Part shown: positions 34,525 through 46,540 of the stretch, one piece after another
Layout: each line of letters begins with the position of its first letter
How positions within the stretch are numbered: position 1 is the stretch's first letter
From: Agrostemma githago
Taxonomy: Eukaryota; Streptophyta; Magnoliopsida; Caryophyllales; Caryophyllaceae
DNA: 64,000 nucleotides
Assembly: GCA_958450325.1 (NCBI GenBank)
Contig: OY288243.1
Location: 65,208,606 to 65,272,605 of the forward strand
Direction: 5' to 3'
The notes under the pieces: generated by a model
Database searches by the model: none
Told to the model about the DNA's origin: nothing
The model's input: the letters and a program-made list of their open reading frames with translations, nothing else
Program-made: the position numbers and the translations under genes

Positions 34525-34542
34525 TCCCCAGCGGAGTCGCCA
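34525..34542 (-). other. Primer binding site of the Ogre/Tat-like element
   Basis: On the minus strand TGGCGACTCCGCTGGGGA lies 3 nt after the LTR end. It resembles the PBS of Ogre-type elements, for which an arginine tRNA primer is reported; the tRNA match itself was not checked. Confidence 0.7.
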
Positions 34543-34545
34543 AAT

Positions 34546-36936
34546 TGTGGACATGACATAGGTCCACCCCGACGCGGCGAAGCGCGGGTTTTGGGGAGGC
34601 GATAGAATTTCCATATGAGATGGGTCGAATAGAATTTTAAATCGAAGTAGGAGTCGCCACCGAATTTTATGGTTATTCGGAACCATTCGAACCCACTCTA
34701 TGTCGTAGTGGGCCATACTTAAAGCCTGGCCCATTTCCGATGTCAGAGTTTATTGGGTTCGTCCCTTAGCATTACGATACCGATGCCGACTTGAGCGGTT
34801 AATCGTATATTGAATGACTCTCGTTGCCAATGGTTTCGGACATCCGGAAACCACGGTTCTGAGTAAGGGGTGAGGGTACGTGTTGGGAAGTTCAGTGAGA
34901 ACACCCAACCCCGCCCGCACTTAACGGCCTTTACTAAGATATCGTTCGGTTTTGTGTACACGCGTTAGTTCGACGATTGAATGATATGCAGAGATTATTT
35001 TCCTAAGACATGTGAGGAAAATAAATAAATGGGTTGCTAAGTCGTTTAATGCATGTTAAACTAATAACGTCAAAGTTATTTTAGCATGTGAGTTCGTTTT
35101 AGTCTAATAAAACGATAAAAAGAAATGAGAGAAAAATTGCTACAAACACGAGAAAACGAGTTAGTAACGATTGAAATAATATATGAAATTGAAATCGAGA
35201 AAGTAAGAATTAATCGAAATCTGAAAAATATAGTTTAAAACGTTGTTTTGTATAAAAAACGAAGTTCGAAAAAAGAAAAAAATGAAAAAAATGTGTTTGG
35301 GCCGAGAGCCGCGCGACTCGCCCGAGACTCAGGCGGGTCGCGTGGCGGCCTGATTTCGACAACGGTTTTCGGAAATTTTTTGATTAAATCGTGTACGAAT
35401 ATCGCATAACTCGTACTCGACTTAATATTCTCGATATTCGTTATATTCGATAGTTGATTATCAAATATTTAGAATAGTTTTGGAAAAGATATAAATTTAG
35501 AAATCGTTTCGTAAAATAATAAAAATAAACGAACGAAAAACTAAAAAAAAAAGACTCGGGATCAGACTCGTGCGCGAGTCGCCTGGACCGGGCGCGACTC
35601 GCGTACGGGTCTGATTTTCTATATTTTTTTTGTTCGAAAATCGTTAATCGCGTACAAACATGAATTAATTTATACTCGGTTTATATTTTCGATATTCGTC
35701 GTATTCAATATTCGATTATGAAATCGATATCGAATACTCGGAAAGACTTTAGAAAAGGTTTTGAAAAAAAATTGTTTTTGAACGAAAAGATGTAAAAAAG
35801 ATTTTGAACGAAAGGTTTGAAAAAAGGATTTTGAATAAAAAAAATGTAACGATATCGTCGAAACTTAATATAATTCTTTTCGATACGATATTCGATTATA
35901 TAGAATCGATATCGTATTTTAAGAATATTTGATAAAAAAATAGATTTTTTTAAGTAATATCGATATTAGAAAAATAGAAAAAGACCGACGAAAGACCCAT
36001 AAAAAAACGAGAAAAAAAGAGAAGAGAAAAAGAGAAGAGTCGGGTTTGATTTACACCCTCAACCTACATGCTTTGTGTTCTCGGTATAAGGCTCGTCAGG
36101 AAGTGGCTTAGACTTGGGAGCGTCGAGATGATGAGGATGAGTTAAGGTGTATCGGTTTAGGTGGTTTGGGACGTCGGGTTTGGCCGGCTTCGTCGGTATT
36201 TCGAGACTTCGGAAAGGTGTCGGGATTTGCTAACTATCGGGTTGTATGTAAACCGGGTGATGGGTGTGTAAAAACCGTGTATATTGGCTGAAAAATTGTT
36301 GTGATTGATGTATGATTGTTGTGAATTGTGTTGGACGGGAGGTCCTATTTATAGGGAGTTTCCGACCCTGGTTTAGGAGAGTTTGAATACCGCTTAGGAT
36401 AGGAAACGAGAGAATTTGAGGGAAATAAGAATTCCGCTTTCTTGGCCAAGAAGAAAGAGGATTTCGGCTGACTTGAGGGTGTATTGGCCGGGTGTTTTAC
36501 ACTCGGTCAATGTCTGAATCGGTCTCCGGATAGAATTCCTACTTGAGATCGAATTCTACCTTAAACGGAATTGTTTATTATTTCGCATGGCTGATTTTTG
36601 CAATATCTGAATTCAATCCGGATTGGTGGGGGTGACACGGCAGATTTTATGCCTCGGGAAATATCTTTGACCGGGTTTTGACCCGGTCGCTAAAAGACGA
36701 TTTTACCCCTGATGTCGGTTTCGACCCAAATTAGTGTTATTTGACTTGAAACGACCCACTGGGCCTGGATTTGAGGTTGGTTTTGTGAGATTTGTACTCC
36801 TTAAAAAGTCTAAGCCAAATGTCCATGATTACAAGCCCATATCCGAGTCTGTCAAAGCACGTTTACGTCCTATCATCATCGGGTGTTTGGCGGGAACTAC
36901 TATAGACACCTGGCGGTCAAAATGTCGGTGTCTACA
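34546..36936 (-). repeat. 5' LTR of the Ogre/Tat-like element (right)
   Basis: 2391 bp, a near-perfect copy of the left LTR with a few substitutions (for example near 34867 and 36924). Minus-strand TATA box at 36345-36354. Confidence 0.9.
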
Positions 36937-36941
36937 AGGTC

Positions 36942-38898
36942 AAAGACAAATCGAAACAAAATTTTTCAACCCGATAAGGAAGTTAAAGGGATTGGCCGAA
37001 GAAAAGTAGCAGGATTTAGACAAGTTCAGGGGAGAACGAGATTGAGAGTCAAATAGAGCTCTCAAGGATTTACAAAAGAAGTTAACCATCTCAAGATTCC
37101 CGGTACGACTCCCACAACACGGGTTCCTAATTTCCATCAAATAACGTTGAGTCCATTATTAGGCATTGGGTTGTCCAACCCAGTCTACAGCTTCCAAAAT
37201 TATCAACTGGCATAACCTCTAACATAAAATCTTACATACTTATCTAATCCTTTAATTAACCTAGTAAGGATCCACAAATGATTTATAATCAAATCCACTA
37301 ATTAAGATTCCAACAGGTTACCGAAACACATCCCAAATTTCTCGAGTAAGGAACACTAAACCAGATCTACCAATTCAACAATGTTCGGGCACAAAATCCT
37401 CAAAAATGGTCACTAACATGTTTATAATACTTCAAGTACAGAAGTTGGGAAAGTACAATAAATCCTCGAACACGCTCAAACCTATAGGTAATGGCGCAAA
37501 CACTCATATCTTCAAACACGTCATTCAACTAAGGTTCCCGAAATTTCATCAAATTTCATATTGCATCAGCGAAACCACCAAAATATTTATTAACACAACG
37601 AAGCCACAATCTTGCTGGTCTAAGGGTTCTGAACTATAAATCCATCAAGATGATTCGCATTAAGTATTCTTCAAAACAACGCGATAAATCAAACCTTTAA
37701 TTGTACAATATTTTTCTCTTCTTCAAGGCTAACAACAACTTTATCCAAGTTAGATCACTCAACTCCAAAGTTCATAGGTTACAACCTTAAACAACGATCA
37801 ACGATCTAATCCTTAAGAATCACGGGTAATCTATGTCAACCAAAATTTCTGACGATATTAATGAAAACCTTTAATGGTACCACAACCAATGATCCCAAAT
37901 AATCACAATGCGTCCATCAGATAAGCATTAGGTAAGAATCCCAAGGTAATATTATTTGTTACACTTAGTTCGGTTCTAGGTTAGTTATTAGGTATCCATC
38001 AAATATGATATACTCCTACAACTTCAAAATATATTCAACTCTAAGTACTCCAAAATAATCAAGGTAACCTATAACCCAAGGTTCAAAATCTTACGTACCA
38101 ACCTAATTCCATTAATCGACAATTTATCATTCAAACCGATCCTCGAAAGCTAACTAAGATAGATAACAGGGTATAACTCACAATCCTCAAACCAGGTAAC
38201 AAGGGTTTACTAAACCTCAAACATCTATAACACGGGGTTCACTAAGATAAAATCCAGTCTAACCAAAGTATCTCGAGAGAAAGATGGTAGAATAGAAGAA
38301 TAAAACAAAGATTCACCAAGAGAATGAAGATGAGAAAATATAAGAGAGAAGTTATAAGAAGAAGTAGGGGAAGGAAGGAAAGAATCAAAGATTCAAGATA
38401 ATAAAGACCTAGAACAAGAAGGGAAAGTTCGGACCTCTAAGGTTCACGAGGGGACCAAAAGGATTACTTCATCTTCTTGTCGAGGAACGAGCACACAAGT
38501 CTTGGGTCATTCCATCTGGATCTACTGCAACGTCGTGGACCAGAAATCTACTCTTGATCATCTAACCTATAGCTTGAGCAAACTAAATCCGAGCTGAAAG
38601 GTCACCATTGTATCTTCCTTGGATCACCAAGTTGTCCACTCGAGTAAGCAGGCGTTGAGAGTTCTAAGCAGGTCTTGTTCCGACCTGGAGCAGCATATCA
38701 ACATCATGTTCTTTCATCTTCTTCTTCGACACAAAAGGGACAAATATTCAATGCTAGTCATTGAGTTACAAAAACACGTAAGCCAAACAATTAAGTCCTT
38801 ACTTTGTTTCTACCCATCCCTCACTAATACTTCTTTAATATTCAAATCATTTACTGGTATTTTTCCTAGAATCAGGTGTAAGCGTCGGGAGCACCAAT
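36942..38898 (-). other. Internal non-coding leader of element X
   Basis: About 2 kb downstream (on the minus strand) of the X PBS. No gag frame; only scattered short ORFs. AT-rich with many AACC/CAAG runs. Nothing identifiable. Confidence 0.6.
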
Positions 38899-38910
38899 GC
38901 TCTGATACCA
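38899..38910 (-). other. Primer binding site of element X, initiator tRNA-Met type
   Basis: Minus strand TGGTATCAGAGC, two bases after the LTR end, the standard Met PBS of chromoviruses. Confidence 0.9.
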
Positions 38911-38912
38911 AC

Positions 38913-41900
38913 TGTAATCCCCTAGAAATTCTACGCAATACAGTGGCGGAAACACTGTAGAGTTGGGATTAAAACACACTGACAAACTATATCTTATTAA
39001 AAGAAATGGTAAGGCAATACAGAGGCCTCTTTTTTACAAAAGGGCTAAAAGTAAAATCTCCAAACGGGTTTATACAAATCCATAAACTACAAGAATGAAG
39101 AAAGAGTAGGATCCACGCTACTCGCTAGCTCACACCCAAAACCCCGCAGCAAATACCTGTCATGTTATAAACATAACAGCCACGTCAGTGGGGAGTAACT
39201 CGGACGTTCTCCCAGCCATATTATATCATATGTAAAATAATAATATTACTATATCAAAATAATTAAAAGGGAAAACATTAAAATGATATAATAAAAATAA
39301 GCTTTCGGAGAAACTGAAAATATTGGAATAATAAAATCAGAACAAGTTTTCCGAAGAAAACATCAAATATTTGCCAACCTGCAAATCAAAACGTATTGAT
39401 AATAATAAAAATATTCAAAAAGGCGTTATGGAAATATTCAGTGTAGAAGGTCACACTTTCAACAGGAGAATACTAAAACTAGCTTCGAGAACCTAGTTCA
39501 AACAAATCAAACTTCGGTCTCTAACTAGGCTACTCAACTATAATAGGACGGCGACTTATAAATGCGTGGCCCTAGTTTAAGACAATGCACACCCCTCCTG
39601 GGATTACCTGTCACCCAGTTCAACTTATGACGGCGACTTACTGCGAGGCCTAAGCTTAAGGTCAAAATGTACACAACTTCCGGGATACCTGTCACCCGGT
39701 TCAACAACCAATGTACCGATTCCTGATACACTAGCCTTATAGTTGATGGCAAAACCGTAAACCCTGACTATATTACTCTAACCCCACACTTGACTTTATT
39801 CCATAACTCCAAAACAGCCATTATCAATATATATACAAAAGATATAATTAATATAAATAATATGAAGATAATAGAAATAAACATTTTATATTAAAAGGGA
39901 AACTTTCTATAAATAGAAACTTACTTACAATAGAAATATTGTTATAGAAAATTCGTAAGTTATTAAAATAAGTGAAATGTATAAAAATAGCATTCTAACG
40001 AAACTAACATTATATTATTATTGTCGTTATCGTAACGTTAATATATTTCTAAATTTGTTACTCAAAATATAAATAAAATATAATAAGTCAATATATAATA
40101 TTTTATAAATAATTAGGAAGTCCAGTTAAAACTATAATTTTTAGAAAAGAGATGTTTTACGAAAAACGATATCAAAATTAATTGAGTCAACAAGTTTGAT
40201 AAATTAAACGAGATTTTATAAAGCTTTCAAATTATTTTTAAGAAATATCTTTTATCATTAAGTAATACGGATTTTAATTAAAAATAGTCAACCTGAAACA
40301 AATAGGATTTTTTTTTTTAGTGAAAATAGTCTCGAATAAAAATATATTTAAAACTAAATCGACTATTTTCTCATTTATTAGTATAAATCGTAAAACGAAA
40401 ATTAGTTTATTGAACAAGTATACAAATCTTGATTAGAATATAAAAATACGATTTTGAGTTAAAATTATAAATTAACGAAATATGACGAAAATATGAAATC
40501 GACATTATTTAGTTACTAGTGTCACGATAACCAACAAAATATTATAACGATCGTAAATAATTAAATTACAAACGATTTATAAAATGATATCAAAAACTGT
40601 ATAATATAATAAATAATACGATTTTTTTAAAAACTTAATATTATTAGCAAAATAATAAATAGCTAAAAATTAGAAAACCGAAGTTCAAATATTTACTACA
40701 TACTACTACTTAAACATACGATATAAAATCGAGTAACGTCCTAAAGTTACCTTAAGTCAACATTCGAAACGAACTCGTACTCGTCCTTCCTGATCAACCC
40801 AATCTTCAAATCAATAGAAAAGTCGTCCTTATGCTCCAAGTTGTAGAACCGCTAGCCCTCACCACGATACACCACGAAATTCGAGAAAACGAAACAAAAG
40901 AATGAGACGAGCGTAATTGACATAAGAAGGAAACCGAAAATATTGGATAGATGATCGTATTACTAGAACTAGGGGTGAAGGGAAAGGATAAAGGGAAATG
41001 AAGACAAACACGGACTCGAAGACACAAAACGGATAATGCAGAACAGATAACAACAATAGCCGAGAATTGGCGAATAGCGCCAACAGAAGCAAAACGTGCA
41101 ACAGCAACAAGGCTCGAGAAAGGACGGGGAACGAAAATAAAGAAGAGGAGACGAGCAAAACAGCAGCGGTGCAGTAGCAGACACAGCAGAGCAAAAGAAG
41201 AAAAACAGGAAGATTAAGAGCAATGGAAAAAGAAAGGAAGAGATATATATTAAGTACAACGAAAAGAAGCAAGCACGGAATCGATAAGTCGAAAACGGTA
41301 CAACATGAAACAGCAAGACGTAGAAGAAGAAGGGGAGAGAAAAAGAAGGACAAAAGAAGAAGAAAAAGCGGAACGCAAACGACAATAACAACGACAACAA
41401 CAGGTGCAATACTGAAAAGAGTAAAGCAGTAAGAGGAATGCCAAACAACGAAGATCGGTATCAAAACCGAGCAAAAGAAAAGTAGCCGCAGCAACAGCAA
41501 TACTAATGAATTGTGCAGCAGGACAAATGACAACCACAGCGACATTGATAACAATAGCAGGAGCGGACACGGACATCAGCGATTCGACGAACAAGGAAGA
41601 CGACGTCGCAGCAGCAGAAAGAAAGGAAAATGGACAGCAACAAACTAACAACAGTAGCAGAAGCGAACGAGATGCAAGACGGAAAAGAAGGACACGGAAA
41701 ACAAACATCAGACAACGACAATAACGACGCGAGAAGCAAAAACAGCACACAAAAACGAGGCCGACACAGAACACACGAGATCAACAAGCATCATCGTAAA
41801 ACAGGAAGAGGACGAACTACCTTGACAAACTGCATAAGTAATGACAGAAGAGGGCAGTAGCAGCGAAGAAAATGGCAGCACCAGAGCAGTAACAACAAAG

Positions 41901-42794
41901 TAACGCAGGTTGAGGGAAGGGATGAAGAATTGAAACGGTGCCACAAGAGGGGCTGGTACAAGGGTTGAACAAATAAATAAAAGAAGGGGAGACGAATGAT
42001 GGAGAGGGAAACGGGGGAAGCCAAAAGGAGAAGGGGGAAGTATGTTCAACAAGTGGGAAGACAAAATTTAAAAAAATTAAAAGCTGAAGCGGTGGAGCAG
42101 ATCAAGAGAATCAGGAAAATGGGGAGTGAATGTAAACATTGGGAAAATAAGAGCAAAAAGAAAAAAAATTTGAATCAAGCGGTTCCACTAAATAAAAAGA
42201 GAGATCGGAAAACAAATTAATTAAATGAATCGGGTAGGAGACGAAATCCGTAACGATAAGTTGACTGACCCACGAATCGAGTTAGAACGAGTTAATAAAA
42301 TTAATAAATAAACGGGCCTTAAAATAAGATGAGTAAATAAATTATTCTGGACGAAAACGAAGTTGATAGAAATAAATAATTAAACGATCAAATAGTATTT
42401 CCCGATAAATAATAAATTTTCGATAAAGTGAATTAAATTGATTTCTCGAGAAAAGAAAATAAATGTTTTGTCGAAAATTAAATTAAATGAACTTCGAGTC
42501 GAAAATGGAAATTCGAGCTTAAATATAAATAAATTAATAAAATTTAGAATTTAAATCGTCGAAATAGATTTTCGATAAAAATTGAATTAAATGTATAAAA
42601 TAAATCGAAACAAAAATAAAAATATGTTTTAAATATAAGAAGAGTTTCCGAGTCAAATAGAATCTTAGGAGTTTGAAACGATTAAACAATAAATTCGTTT
42701 CATAATATTTTTAAGAATTACGAGTTTATTCGTAAAAATAAAAATACGAACATAATTTTAATTTAATATAATTTATAAAATCAGGGGTGTTACA
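38913..42794 (-). repeat. 5' LTR of element X (right)
   Basis: 3882 bp; matches 20425-24347 apart from small indels and substitutions. Long minus-strand ORFs (up to 231 codons of Leu, Cys, Ser and Phe) come from its C/T-rich sense-strand tract and are not considered genes. Confidence 0.9.
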
Positions 42795-43148
42795 GGGAAG
42801 GATGTCATCCCGTCCGGGATGAGGTGCGCAAAAGATGGGTCTAATGACAGGTCATCCCGACCGGGACGAAGGCTTCCCGACCGGGACGAGCCGATCATCC
42901 CGACCGGGACCACCCATCCCGACCGGGATGGACCCCCTGTCTTCCTTTGGCCTTTTCTTCGTTGTTTGAACCCACCCAACCACTTTATACCCCCTCCCAA
43001 CCTCCCTACATGTCTTTACTCTCATAATATGACCCCTACACCTCATATACACATTTTCACCTCCCTTTCTCTTCACTTTAAACCGACTTTCACATCAAAA
43101 CCCACCACAGATCACTTTACCTTTGTGCTCCAACCATGGAACCGTATC
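42795..43148 (+). other. Athila internal region right of X, with quasi-palindrome cluster
   Basis: Begins with the TSD GGGAA. CATCCCGTCCGGGATG (42806) and four TCCCGACCGGGA copies (42857-42930) follow, the reverse complement of the LTR motif. The surrounding words (GGTGCGC..., GACAGGTC) also resemble the LTR segment at 15340-15380, so this looks like an internal relative of the LTR cluster. No gene. Confidence 0.75.
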
Positions 43149-43156
43149 GCGATTGG

Positions 43157-43824
43157 CAGGGACGGATCTAGGTGGTCGCTATATGGGCTATAGCCCGAGT
43201 ATGTTAATAGCCTAAAAATTATTCTTGTGTGTACAATTAGAATGATGTGCACAGTTGGTCACTTGGGCAAGTTGAAGTACTTGGGTGGAGGGGAGGTCAG
43301 GGGTTCAAAACCCTGTAACCCCATTTATTGTTTTCTTTTGTTTTTCCTCTTCTAGAGTAGAAGCAAATTTATTGTTTCAATTCTTACCTAAACCTGTATT
43401 ATTTGGTTGTATTTATGAAAAACAATTTGAGACTATCCCGATTAAAATATGTTCAGAAAATATTTTTGGGTTTTATAATGACAGACTACTATTTTTTTGA
43501 TAAATCATGTTTTAATAACTTCATTAATTTTTTGAACATTATTAAATTTTACTCCACCTAAAGTATTCGATAAGATGGTACATTTTGTAAGAGTTACCGA
43601 TTACTCCCTCCGTCTCGTTTATTTGTTTGTTTTATATTCATTGCGATGAGTATTTTAATCAGGTGCAAACAAATGAACGAACGGAGTGAGTATTATTAAT
43701 ATAAATTTATCTCAATGTCTTATATGAAGTACTTCGTAATTCTCTCAGAAAATAATATTTTACTTCGTAATTTCCACGATAAACCTTCAGCCCTAGATAC
43801 TTTCTATTCCTGGATCCGCCCCTG
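43157..43824. mobile_element. Non-autonomous hAT-type element, 668 bp
   Basis: Ends CAGGGACGGATCTAGG and (reverse complement) CAGGGGCGGATCCAGG match at 14 of 16 bases. They are flanked by the 8-bp duplication GCGATTGG (43149-43156, 43825-43832). No transposase. A GGTTCAAAACCC box at about 43307 resembles a pol III B box but no A box is evident. It carries the Stowaway insertion at 43604. Confidence 0.9.
43604..43690. mobile_element. Stowaway-like MITE, 87 bp
   Basis: Ends CTCCCTCCGTCTCG and (reverse complement) CTCACTCCGTTCG with flanking TA on both sides. The stem continues (TTTGTTTG/CAAACAAA) so nearly the whole element folds on itself. It is nested in the hAT element. Confidence 0.85.
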
Positions 43825-43832
43825 GCGATTGG

Positions 43833-46098
43833 GAAGGAATAACGACGACGACGACTAGCTTCATGCCGATATTGATTTATGAGACGATGGAGCGAGTGAG
43901 TTGCTAACCGTATGGTATGGCAACTATCCTCTCTTTTCCGTTTTTTATAGCTTGTCTTCATTTGTTTATTCCCTTTCCCTTATATCATTTGTGTCATGGT
44001 GGCCCTCGGGGCCTGGGTATTTGTTGCTCCCGACTCTCGATGACGTGCCTACATTGAGAGTCATTTCAAAATCCAAATTTTCAAGATTTTCACCCTTTTG
44101 TAGAAATTAGTCGGATTTGGGCGGAATCCGGGCTAGGTGACTTGATTACACCTAGTCCTCCCCTCCCATTCCCTTTTATTTCTTTCTTTTTATTTCTTCC
44201 CCCATCCGTATCTTTTCTTGTCTCGGCCCATGGTGACGTGACTACACCCCGGCCTGACACATTCTACCATTTTCTCCACTTTTCTTTTTGATTTTTAGCT
44301 TTATTTTTGTAGTTTCTTTTCTTTTGTGATCCCATGCACTACGGTCGAGCATGAGGACATTGCTCGGCTTAAGTGTGGGGGAGCGATATTCTATCGTAGT
44401 TAGTTTTATTTTCGTAGTTTTTCTAAAAATCTTTAAAAATCCTAAAAATTTGAAATTTTTTCATAAAAATCAAAAAGATTTTCCTTTTGTGTGTTTTCCT
44501 TTTGTGTCGATTGTGTCGTATATTTGTTTCGTTGTGTGTGTTTTGCCTCCCTTTTCCTTATAGGTTGCTTGAATCACCGTTAGTTTTGGAAAGCTTTCAA
44601 GACATCCGTTAGCATCTTCTATCCCTTTCCCTCTTTATTTCTTGTGAAGTTTGGAGAAGGTTTGTGATGTGATGTGCTCGGGTGGAGCTTTGTAATGCTT
44701 GTGGTTGATTTGGTCGCTTGTTTGGATGTTCGGAGTGATGTTTGTTTTGTTTATGTGTTTGTTTCTCCTTGTTTTGTTTTGTTTTGTTTTATTTATTTTT
44801 CTTTCATTTTTTTTGTCGTGTCTTTGTTTTGTGTGGGTATTTGTGTCTTGTTTGTAAAATGGTTTTCGAAAACCCGGTTTAGAGGCTAGTGTGCTAGTGT
44901 TTACTTTCCCTTCTTAGTAGTATAAATCGAGTCTTGGACTTTAGTCTAGTAGAATGACCCTAAATCAATGAATTCGTTGGTCCTTTACCTTGAGTCCACC
45001 TAGCTTACTAGGGATTTACTACGGGATTTGCATTTTGACCATTTTGACCACCCACGGTGTGAAAATGCCTTGGTTGCCGAGTCCCATCCCATAGGTGACC
45101 ATGTTTGAAATTTGCTCGACTAGTCCAAGTTTTTTCCCTTTTTGTGGGTTTGAAGGGAAGGGCCCGTCCCGACTTACCCATTTACCTACCTCCTACACAT
45201 ACCCACACAATAAATTGCAATTTGTTGAGTTCTCTCTTTCTTGTTACACAAAGAAGTGCCAAAAAGCCAAAGCAAGCCAAAAGGGCAAAGAAAAGAAAAA
45301 GAAAAAAAAATGAAAGAAAGAAAAGGCACAAAAGCCAAAAAGAAAATAGAAAAGAAGAAAAAGAAATGGCATGGCAAAACAAAGCGAAAATGCAAAAGAT
45401 GAAGAAAATGCCAAAAGAAAATCGCCTCACAAAAATAGAAATCTCACACCTCACAAAATAAGCCTTTTACCGACTATTACCGTGAAGAGCCTACCAAAGG
45501 ACCGAGTCCCTAGGAAGGATGATAGCGGTAATGGTCGGTCTTCCCTCATTTTGCATATTTCCACCTTTTTACTTGGACTAGTTAGGCGGTTTCGGAAATG
45601 GGACGACCCTCTTGGCTCATTGCTAAAGGGGGCGGGGTCTCACTTACCTACAGTGTCGACTAACACCGTGGTTCATCACTTTCCATCCCGCCGATCGTCC
45701 CGTAGTACGTTCTTAGAAGGTTAGGAGGAACCTAGGTAAGTTACCAACGTTTTTGTTGCTTTGTTGTCATACTATTAGGGTTTAGTCCATTTTGGTTTGT
45801 ATTGCTAGCTTGGGAACGTTGTCACTTGCCTCGAGTCCTAAACCGGTGCTTCTTTCACCGCTTGTTTGAGGGAAGCGGTATTTCTTTTCTCTTTGGGTGC
45901 AACCTTTTGTGTGTTTGTTTGGTTTTGTGTTTCTGTGTCCGGTTGCATCCACGGTTTTGTCGCAAGACCTCACTTGCCTTGCGGAGAGCACTTGTTCTCT
46001 AGGTGCTCTCGCGTGAGTTGAAAGGGCGTAGGGTGCGCTAATACCCACTCGGCTAGTTTAGTAGTTAGTATGTGCTTACTCGAGGGCGAGTAAGGGTT
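43833..46098 (+). other. Athila 3' non-coding internal region
   Basis: No env-like or pol frame. An internal AAGTGTGGGGGAG at 44371-44383 duplicates the polypurine tract found at the LTR border. A purine/A-rich run (45270-45420, many AAAGAAA) produces Lys-rich short ORFs that are not genes. Confidence 0.7.
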
Positions 46099-46112
46099 AA
46101 GTGTGGGGGAGT
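46099..46112 (+). other. Polypurine tract of the Athila-like element
   Basis: AAGTGTGGGGGAGT directly precedes the 3' LTR start TGATAAG; the same motif is at 44371. Confidence 0.85.
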
Positions 46113-46540
46113 TGATAAGTGTAGTTTGTAGTGCCTATTTCGTAGTGTTTTGGTCCCATATTCCTTGTGGAATCGCTCCTTGGGAGCGATTTATGGGCTA
46201 CTTATGCTTCCTCTAGCTCGTTTCAGGTTCCCGAGACCATTCATGAAGAGTTGGAGCGATTCCGACTCAATACATACACTTTTAGGAGCCAACGAAGCGG
46301 AGGAACGATAACTCGATGCCTTGGATTCGACCCCGAGACCTTGGGACCCAATCCCGAGCCTCCGAGACCCGATCCCGAGTCCCGAGAATCGATGAGAAGT
46401 CCATGTGAAGCAAGGAGGAACCAAAAGGATCATATTGGAGGCCTACAAGACTCATCCCCGACGGGTATGACCTCATCCCGTCCGGGATGAAGTGCACATT
46501 TGAAGAGGCCACTGACAGGCCGTCCCGGTCGGGACCAACC
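46113..46540 (+). repeat. Truncated 3' LTR of the Athila-like element
   Basis: Matches the first 428 bp of the 5' LTR and stops within the TCCCGGTCGGGA cluster (GGGACCAACC). The remaining about 1258 bp, including the TATA box, is missing. Confidence 0.9.

Larger units (their letters stand above)
25172..36936 (-). mobile_element. Non-autonomous Ogre/Tat-like LTR element nested in X, minus strand
   Basis: Two 2391-bp LTRs (25172-27562, 34546-36936), TG...CA ended and TGTAGACACC-starting on the minus strand. They are flanked by AGGTC (25167-25171, 36937-36941). The PBS next to the right LTR and TATA boxes CTATAAATAG on the minus strand fix orientation. The internal 6983 bp includes a 3.2-kb CACTA insertion and 3.77 kb of the element's own DNA with no gag or pol. 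Identical LTR lengths and few differences suggest a recent insertion. Confidence 0.9.
20425..42794 (-). mobile_element. Non-autonomous Met-primed LTR element X (LARD-like), minus strand
   Basis: Both ends are LTRs (20425-24347 and 38913-42794) reading TGTAACACCCC...GGGGATTACA on the minus strand. They are flanked by the 5-bp duplication GGGAA (20420-20424, 42795-42799). PBS and polypurine tract confirm the minus orientation. Without the nested element, the internal region is about 2.8 kb (24348-25171 and 36942-38912) with no gag or pol. Long LTRs and a short non-coding interior fit a large retrotransposon derivative. Methionine PBS and TGTAACACCCC ends resemble chromoviruses of the Tekay/Del group. 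Confidence 0.9.
14968..46540 (+). mobile_element. Athila-like gag-protease LTR retrotransposon with truncated 3' LTR, host to nested insertions
   Basis: 5' LTR 14968-16653, PBS 16657-16674, gag-protease frame 16892-20074, non-coding 3' region, polypurine tract 46099-46112 and 3' LTR 46113-46540 (cut). Excluding the inserted X element (20425-42794 plus one TSD) and the hAT element, the internal part has no RT, RNase H or integrase. Gag (HVNAITTRRGTSYN) and protease (LCDLGASVSIIP, PIILGRPFLHTAGAMIDV) match Athila-type Ty3/gypsy elements. Left flank is array unit 5; the right flank was lost in a deletion, so no TSD can be paired. Confidence 0.85.

Noticed and set aside
43295..43325. Possible SINE or tRNA B box (GGTTCAAAACCC) in the hAT element
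   Set aside because: No matching A box, no poly-A tail, and the element has hAT ends with an 8-bp duplication.
45095..45461. Lys-rich ORFs
   Set aside because: Caused by an A/G-rich run in the Athila 3' region; no start context, domain or conservation.
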